From an uncultured Methanoregula sp. (lineage in GTDB: Archaea > Halobacteriota > Methanomicrobia > Methanomicrobiales > Methanospirillaceae), in NCBI RefSeq assembly GCF_963662735.1, contig NZ_OY759744.1:744001-808000 (forward strand): DNA of 64,000 nucleotides, read 5' to 3'. Position numbers and translations under genes: made by a program. Under the pieces are notes generated by a model. It did not search any database and had not been told where the DNA came from. It saw only the letters and a list, made by a program, of their open reading frames with translations. This document shows positions 16,309 through 25,105 of this stretch, piece after piece. Numbering within the stretch: the stretch's first letter is position 1; each line of letters starts with the position of its first letter.

Positions 16309-16421
16309 TCGTCTGATCCAATCTATTCTGGATGATAAAAGATGTTTAAGGTTATGCTGCCGGTACAGCTTGCCCGGGAAGATGCGATTTTATAGTCTGC
16401 CACATAACCACTCTAACGAGT

Positions 16422-17279
16422 ATGGCAGTCTCTGCGGAACATATCCGCACCCTCAATAAATATGAAAAAACCATCCTCCTTGCCCTTGAGCGGGGGATGA
16501 AGCGGTACTCCTGGGTGCCGCTCGACCAGCTGAAAACCACTACAAAACTCGCGGAATCGGAGATCAATTACCGGCTCTCGCGCCTCATCGAATGGGGAAT
16601 GGTCAGGTTCAACCCGGTCCCTTACGATGGCTATGCCCTGGTCTTCGCAGGCTACGACACCCTGGCACTTGGCACCCTTTCCCGGAACGGAACGATCTCG
16701 GCACTGGGAACCCAGATCGGGGAGGGCAAGGAATCGGTAGTCTACGATGCCCTTGGTCTTGGGCCGGTTGCGATCAAGTTCCACCGGATCGGCGGTCGGT
16801 CGTTCTCCTCGGCCCGGCTCAACCGGGAATACATGCCGGACGAGGGGCACTGCCCGTGGCTGATCGCGTCCCGGAAATCTGCAGAGCGGGAATATCTCGC
16901 CCTCAAAACGCTGCACCCGAAGGTCAGCGTGCCCCTGCCTATCGACAACAACCGTCATGCTGTCGTGATGTCCCTCATCGGCGGCGCCAACCTCAACCGG
17001 TGCCGGCTCGAATGTCCTGCCGAGGTACTCGATGACATCCTGGATAATGTCAGGAAAGCGTACCGGGAGGGAATCATCCATGCAGACCTGTCCGAATACA
17101 ATATCCTTGTTGAAGATGGCAAATGCGTCCTCATCGACTGGCCGCAATGGACCGGGACGGACCACCCGAACGCGGAGGTAATCCTGTGGCGCGATATCGA
17201 TAATATTCTCGCGTTTTTCAAACGGAAGTACCAGCTGGACTATGATCGCGGGGATGCGATGCAATGGGTGATCGGCTGA
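16422..17279 (+). CDS. rio2: RIO-type atypical protein kinase Rio2
   Basis: The 285-aa protein has the Rio2 N-terminal winged helix (about 8-80) and a RIO kinase domain. The glycine loop GEGKESVVYDA (100-110), ATP-binding Lys119 (VAIKFHRIG), catalytic loop HADLSEYNIL and metal-binding IDWPQ are all intact. Rio2 is a 40S/30S subunit maturation factor with ATPase/kinase activity. The stop overlaps the start of the DUF460 gene (17264) by 16 bp, making this the first gene of a rio2-DUF460-thiL cluster. Confidence 0.95.
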   Translation: MAVSAEHIRTLNKYEKTILLALERGMKRYSWVPLDQLKTTTKLAESEINYRLSRLIEWGMVRFNPVPYDGYALVFAGYDTLALGTLSRNGTISALGTQIGEGKESVVYDALGLGPVAIKFHRIGGRSFSSARLNREYMPDEGHCPWLIASRKSAEREYLALKTLHPKVSVPLPIDNNRHAVVMSLIGGANLNRCRLECPAEVLDDILDNVRKAYREGIIHADLSEYNILVEDGKCVLIDWPQWTGTDHPNAEVILWRDIDNILAFFKRKYQLDYDRGDAMQWVIG

Positions 17280-19228
17280 AGGTTTTCGGTATCGATATCA
17301 TCAAAGGCTCCGTGCGATCACGGTCCCGGCGGCCCATGTACGCCCTTGTCCGCATGGAAGGCTCTGTCATCGAGAGCGAATCTGAAGTCTCGATGTTCCG
17401 GCTCTTCCGCCTTCTTGCCGAAGAACAGCCCGATATCCTTGCCGTCGACAGCCTGCAGGAGATTGCCGCCGACCAGCATGAACTCTTCTTCTTTTTACAG
17501 GGCCTTCCCCCGCAGACCCGGCTTGTCCAGGTAACGGGAGGGGAGCGCAAGGAAACGCTTCCGAAGGTTGCTGCCCGGTATAATATCAGTTTCAACAAGT
17601 TCGATCCCTTTGCCGAAGCCCGGACAACCGCCCAGGTCGCCACGCTCGGGGCAGGGGCCGAGGTCATAGCCTTTGAGAACGAGAGCGAGATCGTGGCGAG
17701 CCGGCACCGCTCTCCCGGGAAGGGAGGGTGGAGCCAGAACCGGTATGTCCGGAAGATGCACGGGGCGGTGCAGCTCAAAGGCCGGGAGATCGAGATGGCG
17801 CTCGTGGCCGCAGGGCTCCGCTACGAGAAGAAGGAGACCCGGGCGTTCGGCGGGTGCAGCCGGGTGGCATTCCGGGTATTTGCCAAGCGGGACCAGGTAC
17901 CGGTGCCAACCTACCGGGGGGCAGACGTGCAGGTCAGGATCAGCGGGAAGCGCCTGGAACGTATCCGCTTCCGCCCGCTCTCCGGTAAACCCCGGTACCT
18001 GATCGTGGGTATCGATCCCGGCACGACAACTGCCATTGCCGCGCTCGATCTCGATGGCAACCTCCTCCACCTGGTCAGTTCGCGGCAGATGGGCATGTCC
18101 GACGTGATCGAAACCCTCTACAAGGTAGGAAAGCCGCTCATCATTGCGTCCGATGTGCAGGAAATGCCCTTTACGGTGGAAAAGATCCGGCGGTCGTTCT
18201 CGGCGGTTGCGTACACGCCAAAACAGGACACGAGCGTGGAAACAAAAGTAGAACTCACTGCCCCGTTTCCCTATGCAAACGACCATGAACGGGATGCACT
18301 CTCGGCAGCACTCGATGCCTACCGCCAGTACCGCCACAGGTTCCAGAGCCTGCTCAAGCGGATCCCTCCCGGCCATGATCTTGACGAGGTGCGGGCACGG
18401 GTGATCCGCGGGCAGTCGCTCGAACAGGTTATCGGTGACATGAAGATGCCTGTCCCGGTTGCAGAGGCCGCAGTCCCCCCGGTTCCTTCCGATGCCAGGC
18501 ACGATGAACGGGTGAGGATGCTGGACGGGATGGTCAAACGCCTCCGGACCTATATCGCCGAACTCCAGGAGGATCTCAAGAGCCGCGATTACGAGATCCA
18601 GCGGCTCCAGGGGCGTATTCGCAAGAGCAATTCCTCACGGGATGCGGAACTCGCAAAGGATGCCGAAGTAGTAAAAAAAGATGCCATCATCCAGAGTCTC
18701 AAGAAACGCCTGCGCAAGGAAGAGCGGCACAACTACAATCTGGTAAAACGGCTCGGGAGGATCAAGAAATTCGCCGAGCTTTCAATGGATGGCGAGGTCC
18801 TGCCGGTCAAGGTGATGGAAGCCCTGACAAAAGAAGGGTTACGGAAACTCATCGATGACGTGGGGATCGATGAAGGGGATATCGTCTTTGTGTCCCGGAC
18901 GGACGGCTGGGGAAGGAGCACGGTCAAGGAGCTTGCGGAGCTGCGGGTCAGGGCGGTCATAACCGGTGAAAACGTGCTCCGGGAAAGCGATCCCCAGATG
19001 TGCCCTGCGTTCCGGGAAGCCGGGCTCCCGCTCATTGCCGACAAAGCAGCAGGAGCCCAGGTGCGGGGAAAACAGGGGCTCTGCGGAAAGGAGATGTTCG
19101 ATGCAGCCATTGCAGCCTGGCAGTCCCGGCAGGCCGTGCGGGAACGCCAGAAAAAAACGGAGATGATCGAGCACATATTCAAAGAGTATAAGAGCGAACG
19201 GGGTAAGGAGGTGCGCAAAGGTGGATGA
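17264..19228 (+). CDS. DUF460/COG2433 RNase H-fold protein with coiled coil
   Basis: The 654-aa protein is an archaeal DUF460 (COG2433) member. It has an N-terminal RNase H-like region (KVFGIDIIKGSVRS) and a second RuvC/YqgF-like segment near residue 245 (VGIDPGTTTAIAALDLDG, with HERDALSAALDAY near 345). A long coiled coil spans about 415-500, and a C-terminal region contains DEGDIVFVSRTDGWG. Asp residues compatible with a nuclease site are visible, but activity is untested in this family as far as I know. Its end overlaps thiL by 8 bp. Confidence 0.9.
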   Translation: MGDRLKVFGIDIIKGSVRSRSRRPMYALVRMEGSVIESESEVSMFRLFRLLAEEQPDILAVDSLQEIAADQHELFFFLQGLPPQTRLVQVTGGERKETLPKVAARYNISFNKFDPFAEARTTAQVATLGAGAEVIAFENESEIVASRHRSPGKGGWSQNRYVRKMHGAVQLKGREIEMALVAAGLRYEKKETRAFGGCSRVAFRVFAKRDQVPVPTYRGADVQVRISGKRLERIRFRPLSGKPRYLIVGIDPGTTTAIAALDLDGNLLHLVSSRQMGMSDVIETLYKVGKPLIIASDVQEMPFTVEKIRRSFSAVAYTPKQDTSVETKVELTAPFPYANDHERDALSAALDAYRQYRHRFQSLLKRIPPGHDLDEVRARVIRGQSLEQVIGDMKMPVPVAEAAVPPVPSDARHDERVRMLDGMVKRLRTYIAELQEDLKSRDYEIQRLQGRIRKSNSSRDAELAKDAEVVKKDAIIQSLKKRLRKEERHNYNLVKRLGRIKKFAELSMDGEVLPVKVMEALTKEGLRKLIDDVGIDEGDIVFVSRTDGWGRSTVKELAELRVRAVITGENVLRESDPQMCPAFREAGLPLIADKAAGAQVRGKQGLCGKEMFDAAIAAWQSRQAVRERQKKTEMIEHIFKEYKSERGKEVRKGG

Positions 19229-20084
19229 CCGGGATCTCCTGAACGTGGTGATGGGAATTGTCGGCAGGAACAACTGCCTGGATGACTGTGCAGTGTTCCC
19301 CTGCGGCGAGCAGGTGATGGTAGCGACAACGGACATGCTCCACCGCACAACGGATTTCGTTCCCGGCATGACCGACTGGCAGGCCGGCTGGATGAGCGCC
19401 GCGGTCACCCTCTCCGACATTGCAAGCATGGGGGCAGCCCCGAAGTTCCTGCTCATTGCGGTCGGCCTGGATGACTGGAAGTGCCTTGCCGGGGTGATGC
19501 AGGGTGCAAAGGACTGCTGCACCCGGTTCGGGGCGGAGATTATTGGCGGGGATATTGACCGCCACGGCGAACTGACCGTGGTCACGACCGGCCTCGGGCT
19601 CGTGGATAAGGATCACCTTGTCCGGCGGGCAGGCGTACAGCCGGGAGACCTGGTCTGCATCACCGGCACGCCGGGACAGGCTCAGGCATGGCTTGACGGG
19701 TATCACCAGTTCGAGAAAGCGCTCTTCGAGCCCCAGCCCCGGGTCCGGGAGGGACAGCTGCTTGGCCGCGCAGGGATCAGCGCGATGATGGATGACAGTG
19801 ATGGTATCGCACTGTCCCTGTACGACCTGATGAGCGTGAACGTGTGCGGTTTTGCCCTCGACTCATCGAAGCTGCCGCTTGCGGCCGGCATTCCCCCGGC
19901 ACAGGCCCGGGAACTGGCACTGTATGGCGGCGGGGATTACGAACTGATCTTTACCCTTCCTCCCGACCGGTTCCCTGTAGCCGGTGTTCCCGCAACGGTG
20001 ATCGGGAGAGCAGTTGCCGATACGTCGGTCACGGTGGATGGCCAGCCCCTTGAAAAGCGCGGGTACCAGCACCGGTGGGAGTGA
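19221..20084 (+). CDS. thiL: Thiamine-monophosphate kinase
   Basis: The 287-aa protein has the AIR-synthase/ThiL fold. DDCAVFPCGEQVMVATTDMLHRTTDF holds metal/ATP aspartates, SDIASMGAAPKFLLIAVGL is the second signature, and IIGGDIDRHGELTVVTTGLG and DDSDGIALSLYDLM follow. It phosphorylates thiamine monophosphate to the cofactor TPP. Translation starts at GTG 19221 inside the DUF460 reading frame. No other thiamine gene is nearby. Confidence 0.93.
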   Translation: MDDRDLLNVVMGIVGRNNCLDDCAVFPCGEQVMVATTDMLHRTTDFVPGMTDWQAGWMSAAVTLSDIASMGAAPKFLLIAVGLDDWKCLAGVMQGAKDCCTRFGAEIIGGDIDRHGELTVVTTGLGLVDKDHLVRRAGVQPGDLVCITGTPGQAQAWLDGYHQFEKALFEPQPRVREGQLLGRAGISAMMDDSDGIALSLYDLMSVNVCGFALDSSKLPLAAGIPPAQARELALYGGGDYELIFTLPPDRFPVAGVPATVIGRAVADTSVTVDGQPLEKRGYQHRWE

Positions 20085-20152
20085 TCCCTTCTCCCTGCAT
20101 CAGGTCTTTTTAATACGGACCAACGAGACATTTTATTATTCAGGTGTTTCCT

Positions 20153-20569
20153 ATGGAATCTCTCGAGAACAAACTGGACCGGCTGTCGCCCGATCAGCGG
20201 AGGGAAGTTGAGGATTTCGTGGATTTCCTGCTCTCCCGCGCCGCAGTAATACCGGTGCCGCCCCCTGTTGCCCCGCAGGTACCTCCGGTCATGTCATCTG
20301 CCCCCCCGGTACTATCTTCCCAGGACCTGTCCCCTGTCGGGATAATGGCCGATCCCCCGGTTTCCTCCGGGACAGACGACCCGGAACCCATCCCTATCCA
20401 TGAGATTGCCGTCGGAGGGGATGACTGGGTCACCCGCGATTACATGGATTACGGGAAATTTGAGAAACAGGATTCACCGGCAACCGAAGCGGTAAAAAAA
20501 GTCAAACAGAAGATCATTGCCCGTCAGGCTGAGGATAAGTCAAAGGATCTGCTCGACTGGGTGGATTAA
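20153..20569 (+). CDS. Small unknown protein with DUF2281-like N-terminus
   Basis: The ~138-aa protein begins MESLENKLDRLSPDQRREVEDFVDFLLSR, an amphipathic helix pair like that of DUF2281-type antitoxin-associated proteins. A Pro/Val/Ala-rich disordered stretch follows (about 35-75), then a conserved-looking end with GGDDWVTRDYMDYGKFE and KVKQKIIARQAEDKSKDLLDWVD. An ATG three codons earlier (20144) could also serve. No toxin partner is adjacent. It is the last plus-strand gene before the palindrome array. Confidence 0.65.
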   Translation: MESLENKLDRLSPDQRREVEDFVDFLLSRAAVIPVPPPVAPQVPPVMSSAPPVLSSQDLSPVGIMADPPVSSGTDDPEPIPIHEIAVGGDDWVTRDYMDYGKFEKQDSPATEAVKKVKQKIIARQAEDKSKDLLDWVD

Positions 20570-21058
20570 TAGCTTTTTTGGGACACGTTTACCATTGCGC
20601 GTGGGACCTTGCAACCTGCCGGATAGCCCACGTGATCCGGAAAAAAATCAGGGTTCGATCGATCCGGATCGAATTTTCAATCACGATCCTGATCGCGATT
20701 GAAATTTTAAAATCAAAGCTTGATTGAAAAAAATAAATCAAAGTCTGCTGAAAAATTTTCAATCAAGGTTTGATTGCAAAAAGTTAACCAGGTTTGCATA
20801 AACCCCCCACGACGGAAGCATACTCCAAAAGCCCGATTTTCAATCAAGGTCTGCTTAAAAAATTTCAATCAGAGTTTGATTAAAAAATAAAAATCAAAGA
20901 TCGATTGAAAATTTCAAATCAAGGTACGATTGATCTGCAACCGGTTTTTGATCGGGATCATGATCGCGATTGAAATTTTTGAAGCAGGGTCTGCTGAAAA
21001 AATCAATGGGAAATGGAGTTCCCAAAGGCCCATGTCCGACACGGAAAATTTCCTGAAA
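20570..21058. other. Convergent intergenic region holding the palindrome array
   Basis: This 489-bp AT-rich region separates two genes that end towards each other. I find no gene in it. Most of its second half is occupied by the repeat array described separately; the first 90 bp show nothing notable. Confidence 0.7.
20661..20996. repeat. Array of imperfect palindromes, locus B (REP/BIME-like)
   Basis: About ten units are visible. The clearest are: 20678-20701 (11-bp arms, one mismatch), 20711-20725 (AATCAA-AGC-TTGATT), 20760-20776 (CAATCAA-GGT-TTGATTG, perfect), 20866-20882, 20892-20907, 20917-20932 and 20983-20995 (AGCAG-GGT-CTGCT). Hybrid units combining AATCAA and CTGCT arms occur at 20736 and 20841. 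A 19-bp stretch is repeated exactly at 20690-20708 and 20961-20979. Flanking runs of A and T follow each unit. It lies between two convergent genes. Confidence 0.75.
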
Positions 21059-22528
21059 TTATCCCCGGGCGGGGTCCGGCCCGGCAGCCACCTGCCGTTT
21101 CCCCCGCATGAGCGACGCACCAATCCCGATGAGGCAGAGCACGGCGAAGATAACAAACGCGTAGTGCAGGCTTGTTATGAACTGCGGGTAATATTCGGGC
21201 GTTATCTCGGCCGGGCCAATGAAAATGGCAAAGAGCATCATCGCAATGCCCATCGAGAGCATCTGGCCGACAAGCCGCATTGTCCCGTTCATGCCGGACG
21301 CAACCCCGTAATACCGTTTCTCGACCGCACTCATGATCGCGTTGGTGTTCGGCGACGAAAACAGGCCAAAGCCTATCCCGAGCACCACCAGGCAGACAAT
21401 CATGTACCACAGGGGTGTCGATTCAACGAGGAAAACGAGCAGGAACAGGCCAAGGGCAGTGAATGCCATCCCTGCCGAAGCAACAAGCTGGGGATCGATC
21501 CGGTCAGAGAGCCGGCCGGCAACCGGGGAGAGCACCACCATCATTGCCGGCTGGATTATCAGGACGAGGCCGGCCACTTCCGGTGTAAAACCCTTGGTGT
21601 ACTGGAGGTCGAGGCTCAGCAGGAACGTGACCGCAAACGTGGCGCTGTAGCTGATGAGCGCAGCAAGGTTGGAGAACGCGAAGACCCGGTTGTTCGTAAG
21701 GAGACGCATATCCAGGACCGGCACGGGAATCCGCATCTCGTACAGGGCAAAGACAACGCCGAGGATGCACCCGGCCACGATGAGGACGAGACCCAAGGAA
21801 TTCGGGACAATGGAGAAACCGTACATCACCGCGACCAGGGCGCAGGCATAGATGATCGACCCGAGAAAATCGAACCGCTCTCCTTCGCACTCCGCCCATT
21901 CACCCTCGAGTTTCCAGAGAATGAGCAGGCAGGCGATGAGGCCGATAGGCACGTTGACAAAGAAGATGCTCCGCCAGCCGAAGTACTGGGTCAGCACACC
22001 GCCCAGGAACGGGCCCATGGTGAGCCCGAAGTAAACGGCCATGATGTAGATCCCCAGTGCCTTGCCCCGTTCCCCGGGGGGGAAGACGGATGTGAGAATC
22101 GCAACCCCTGTCCCGAAGATCATGGCACCGCCGAACCCCTGGAGGATCCGGACGGCGATGAGCAGGCCGGTTGAGGGGACGATTGTCATAACAAGGGATG
22201 CCAGGGAGAAGATCGCAATACCGTAGAGGAAGATCCGCTTTCTCCCATAGATATCGGAGATCTTCCCGAACGGCACCAGGAAGAGCGCCGCGGCGAGGAG
22301 GTACGCCGTTGCAATCCAGGAAAGCGAGATCGCATCCATGTGGAATTCCGCGCCCATGGCCGGCAGCGCGATATTGACCGCGGAGCCGTCGAACGGGGTG
22401 AGGAAACCTGCCAGCACGGCGATGAGGAGCACGATATGCTTGCCGGTCGGAGTTATGGGAGTTGCCGGTGTATGGCAGATGGCCGGCACATCTCCCGTTG
22501 TTTCGGTTGCAGGGGCTTGGGATTCCAT
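21059..22528 (-). CDS. MFS multidrug efflux transporter, DHA2 (EmrB/QacA) type
   Basis: The ~489-aa protein shows about 14 hydrophobic helices and DHA2 motifs: LDGSAVNIALPAMG-like FDGSAVNIALPAMG in TM1, the loop motif GKISDIYGRKRIFLYG, and RILQGFGGAMIFGTGVAIL. It is a drug/proton antiporter of the plasma membrane. I place the start at ATG 22528 (MESQAPATE) rather than 22576, because the extra residues are not characteristic. The gene ends towards the palindrome array. Its substrate is unknown. Confidence 0.9.
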   Translation of the reverse strand: MESQAPATETTGDVPAICHTPATPITPTGKHIVLLIAVLAGFLTPFDGSAVNIALPAMGAEFHMDAISLSWIATAYLLAAALFLVPFGKISDIYGRKRIFLYGIAIFSLASLVMTIVPSTGLLIAVRILQGFGGAMIFGTGVAILTSVFPPGERGKALGIYIMAVYFGLTMGPFLGGVLTQYFGWRSIFFVNVPIGLIACLLILWKLEGEWAECEGERFDFLGSIIYACALVAVMYGFSIVPNSLGLVLIVAGCILGVVFALYEMRIPVPVLDMRLLTNNRVFAFSNLAALISYSATFAVTFLLSLDLQYTKGFTPEVAGLVLIIQPAMMVVLSPVAGRLSDRIDPQLVASAGMAFTALGLFLLVFLVESTPLWYMIVCLVVLGIGFGLFSSPNTNAIMSAVEKRYYGVASGMNGTMRLVGQMLSMGIAMMLFAIFIGPAEITPEYYPQFITSLHYAFVIFAVLCLIGIGASLMRGKRQVAAGPDPARG

Positions 22529-22716
22529 AACGATCACGCACGATCCAGTTGTCAGGGTACGTAAGATCTCTGCCAATCAAGTATTTTTGTGCTGTGAAAA
22601 AGGGCAGTGTAATCAGTGCACCGGGCAGCTGAACAAGGGCATGAGGAACAATGAAAAGAGGTTCGATCCCAGGTGAATGGAACAGAATCCCGTAAAGATG
22701 GATGGCGAAGGTCCGG

Positions 22717-23163
22717 TTACCAGATCCCGACCCGGGAAAGGTATTCCCCGGCAGCAGACCGGAGGGCCGGATCCTCGGCCGGTTCCGTGGCGAACTCCCG
22801 GAGGCCCCGTATGGCACCGGTACTCCGGATGGTGGCGAGCGCCTCTATCGCCAGGCTCCGGATGCCGGGTTCCTCACCCGGGTCCCGCAGCCGGTCCAGC
22901 AGGGCTTCCACGGATCGGCCGCTTTTCAGGTGGCCCAGGGCCGTTGTGGCTGCACCCCGGATCGACGGGTCATTGTCCCCGAGCAGGTCCATCAGGGGGC
23001 GGACGGCCCGCGGGTCATCGCTCTTCCCGAGCAGGACAACTGCCTGCAGCCGGTCCTCCGGTGTTCTCCCGGACAATGCCGCATTCGCCAGATCATACAC
23101 TGCTCCCCGCCGGGGGAAGCTGCTGTACCATTCACCATTCAGTTTTTTTACCATCAAATCCAT
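22717..23163 (-). CDS. HEAT-repeat protein
   Basis: The 148-aa protein consists of PBS-lyase-type HEAT repeats: ALSGRTPEDRLQAVVLLGKSDDPRAV, LMDLLGDNDPSIRGAATTALGHL and LEDPGEEPGIRS-like helices, about four repeats in all. Such solenoids are protein-protein adaptors; no catalytic residues are seen. In phycobilisome-related or methanogenesis-linked homologues they act as chaperone-like partners, but no partner is evident here. It lies 188 bp upstream of the MFS gene start on the same strand. Confidence 0.8.
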   Translation of the reverse strand: MDLMVKKLNGEWYSSFPRRGAVYDLANAALSGRTPEDRLQAVVLLGKSDDPRAVRPLMDLLGDNDPSIRGAATTALGHLKSGRSVEALLDRLRDPGEEPGIRSLAIEALATIRSTGAIRGLREFATEPAEDPALRSAAGEYLSRVGIW

Positions 23164-23487
23164 TTCAGACGACCTACAAACACCTTACCATCCAGATAAC
23201 GATACAAAGCCTGCCAGAAAACCGGAAAACACCGGCTCTTAACAAGTCAAGAAAAGCATCCGCTTACCATGAGCGGGCCGTACCCTCGTCACACTGATGC
23301 TCCTGAAAGGAACGGACTGGGACATTGCAGTAGTATAATATAATTCAATTATAATTAAATTTTCCATGAAATGGGACTTCCACGCATTCATTCCTGAGAA
23401 AATTCCCAAAAAAGGAGCAGGTATCCGGAATGATCTGCCGGATACCACAAGAATTGAAGAGGTGGGGGAAATTCCCCTGCACACCCT
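23164..23487. other. Intergenic region, AT-rich core, no supported gene
   Basis: This 324-bp stretch lies between the VIT-like gene and the HEAT gene. It contains a very AT-rich segment (about 23330-23365) with TATA-like sequence. A plus-strand frame starts at 23366 but runs antisense through the VIT-like gene and has no recognisable domain. Confidence 0.5.
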
Positions 23488-24177
23488 TCAGCTGATCATC
23501 AGGCCGACAAGGGCACCTGCAATCGCTGCAGTAGCCGCAATGGCACAGGTTTCGAGAACGGTCCGGAACATCGGGCGCTCACCAAGTTTTGCCCGCCCGA
23601 TACCGAGCAGGATGAGGAGGAGGGCAGTCCCGAAGATAAAGACAATCTTGGCCTGCTCCAGGGGCAGGAAGATGAACGGGATCACCGGGGTCATTGCTGC
23701 GATAAAATCCGCAACCCCCATCCAGCAGGCATGGATAACCGGGGAGGTTTTCTGCGCTGCGGTCTCCTCTTCCCCAGCCACCGCGTCCTCGAACTTCTGG
23801 ATCGCGAGGGGATTTGCTTTCATATCCTCCCGGATCGCTTCAAGGCTCTTTGGGCTCAGGCCGGTTCCCTGAAGATCGCTTACCAGCTTGTTCACGGCAC
23901 CTTCGGGATCCGCCCGGATCTCGGCTGCCCGCTCCTTCGCCTCCACCCGGGCCTCATCCCGTTCGGATTCGATATCAAGGAAGACACCGGCCATCATTGA
24001 TACCGTGGCTGCTATGGCAGCGGTTGCCCCGGCGAGGAGGATCACATTGCCGGACTGGGCACCTGCAACCATACCGGCTACCAGGCCGAAGATGGAGACG
24101 ACACCGTCCGACATGCCAAATACGATCTCACCGGAACAATCCCGGATCGATTCCTTCACCCGGCAGAGACACGACAC
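23488..24177 (-). CDS. VIT1/CCC1-family membrane transporter
   Basis: The ~229-aa protein has the VIT/CCC1 signature GEIVFGMSDGVVSIFGLVAGMVAGA in TM1, a second helix with AATVSMMAGVFLDIESERDEARVEAKERAAE, and three more helices at the C-terminus. A cytoplasmic acidic/helical domain between TM2 and TM3 should bind metal. The family moves Fe2+ or Mn2+. The open frame reaches 24306, but that would overlap the next gene with an implausible sequence, so a GTG at 24177 or 24159 is more likely. The exact start is uncertain. Confidence 0.85.
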   Translation of the reverse strand: MSCLCRVKESIRDCSGEIVFGMSDGVVSIFGLVAGMVAGAQSGNVILLAGATAAIAATVSMMAGVFLDIESERDEARVEAKERAAEIRADPEGAVNKLVSDLQGTGLSPKSLEAIREDMKANPLAIQKFEDAVAGEEETAAQKTSPVIHACWMGVADFIAAMTPVIPFIFLPLEQAKIVFIFGTALLLILLGIGRAKLGERPMFRTVLETCAIAATAAIAGALVGLMIS

Positions 24178-24280
24178 ATTCTTTGCATAGCTCAAGCCGG
24201 CACCAGCCGACTGTTCATTAAAATCATGGATACAGGTATGAACGCATAAAATAAGAAAGGGGTGGGATTGAAACGGCAGG

Positions 24281-24475
24281 TTACTTCTTCTGTGCCGGTT
24301 TCTCATCGTGATGGATCAGCCGGCACTTGTTCACGCACTCCCAGTTCTCGGGCAGGAACTTCCCGTCCGGCCCGGGTTTCACCGTGGTGTGATACTTCTC
24401 ACCGCAGACCAGGCATTCCATGAGTCCCGTCTTCTCATCCACCAGTTTTGTTGCATGCTCTTTCTTTGTCATCAT
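24281..24475 (-). CDS. Small putative zinc-binding protein, 64 aa
   Basis: The short charged protein contains CLVCGEKYHTT and, 25 residues on, WECVNKCRLIHH, giving four Cys plus two His in a zinc-ribbon-like pattern. No known family is recognised. Two ATG codons start the frame (MMTKKEHATK). It lies between rlmH and the VIT-like transporter on the same strand. A metal-binding or RNA/DNA-binding role is inferred from the cysteines only. Confidence 0.65.
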   Translation of the reverse strand: MMTKKEHATKLVDEKTGLMECLVCGEKYHTTVKPGPDGKFLPENWECVNKCRLIHHDEKPAQKK

Positions 24476-24547
24476 CCTGTGTGTCTGGCACTGAGGATAA
24501 TATAGATACGGATCGGGGATATCCGGCCTTTCCTACAAGAAGAGATG

Positions 24548-25027
24548 TTACTTATGGTAGGGCTCGCCCCGCAGGATCCGGAACGCACGATACACCTGTT
24601 CCAGGAGCAGGAGCCGGGCCATCGGGTGGGTGAATGTCATCTTCGAGAGCGAGAGCCGGAGATCGCTCCGGGCAAGAACGGCTGGTGAGAGACCCAGATC
24701 CCCGCCGATGACAAATGCCAGCTGGTTTTTCCCGGCAAGCTCCCACTCCCGGAACGCCTCAGATAGTTCCACGCTCGACCAGGCCTGCCCTTTCACGTCA
24801 AGGGCAATGACAAAGGCGTTTTCCGGAAGTGCTGAAAGAATCCGTTCCCCTTCCTTTTCCATGGCGGCAGATTCAAGGGACGGCGTGGCGGAGAGAGGCC
24901 GCTTCTCATCCGCAATCTCAATTACCTGTAGTTTCGCGTACGGGCGCAGGCGTTTCTCAAACTCTGCTATCCCGTCCTGCAGGAACTTCTCCTTGATCTT
25001 CCCGACCGCGACAACACGGATCTGCAT
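24548..25027 (-). CDS. rlmH: 23S rRNA (pseudouridine1915-N3)-methyltransferase RlmH
   Basis: The 159-aa protein has the SPOUT trefoil-knot RlmH features: IRVVAVGKIKEKFLQDGIAEFEKRL at the start, FVIGGDLGLSPAVLARSD, and the C-terminal KMTFTHPMARLLLLEQVYRAFRI. It methylates the pseudouridine at position 1915 of 23S rRNA. I chose the internal ATG at 25027 because it gives the 159-residue length typical of bacterial RlmH; the earlier ATG adds four residues. RlmH is mainly bacterial, so this is probably an old transfer shared by some methanogens. Confidence 0.92.
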   Translation of the reverse strand: MQIRVVAVGKIKEKFLQDGIAEFEKRLRPYAKLQVIEIADEKRPLSATPSLESAAMEKEGERILSALPENAFVIALDVKGQAWSSVELSEAFREWELAGKNQLAFVIGGDLGLSPAVLARSDLRLSLSKMTFTHPMARLLLLEQVYRAFRILRGEPYHK

Positions 25028-25105
25028 GGTTTGTCCCAAAAATCAACTATTTATCAATAACGCAGGCTGCAGGGGGGAGAAAAGGAGGGGGTGGAAGTAT
25101 GTTAC

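Noticed and set aside
16413..17264. Minus-strand 283-aa ORF opposite rio2
   Set aside because: rio2 has full kinase motifs in the plus strand; the antisense frame is a high-GC codon shadow.
17495..18502. Minus-strand 335-aa ORF opposite the DUF460 gene
   Set aside because: Shadow of a conserved gene; no domain.
20661..20996. CRISPR array
   Set aside because: The units are short, palindromic and variable, with irregular spacing and AT-rich spacers; there is no constant repeat and there are no cas genes.
20570..21058. Replication origin
   Set aside because: AT-rich repeats can suggest an origin, but no orc1/cdc6 gene or ORB-like GC-rich motif is nearby.
20930..22174. Long plus-strand ORF (414 aa) from the repeat array through the MFS gene
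   Set aside because: It is antisense to a clear transporter gene, rich in His/Glu/Arg shadow composition, and shows no domain.
23366..23872. Plus-strand ORF starting after an AT-rich promoter-like stretch
   Set aside because: Most of it is antisense to the VIT-like transporter and looks like its shadow; only the first ~40 residues lie in intergenic DNA and they match nothing.
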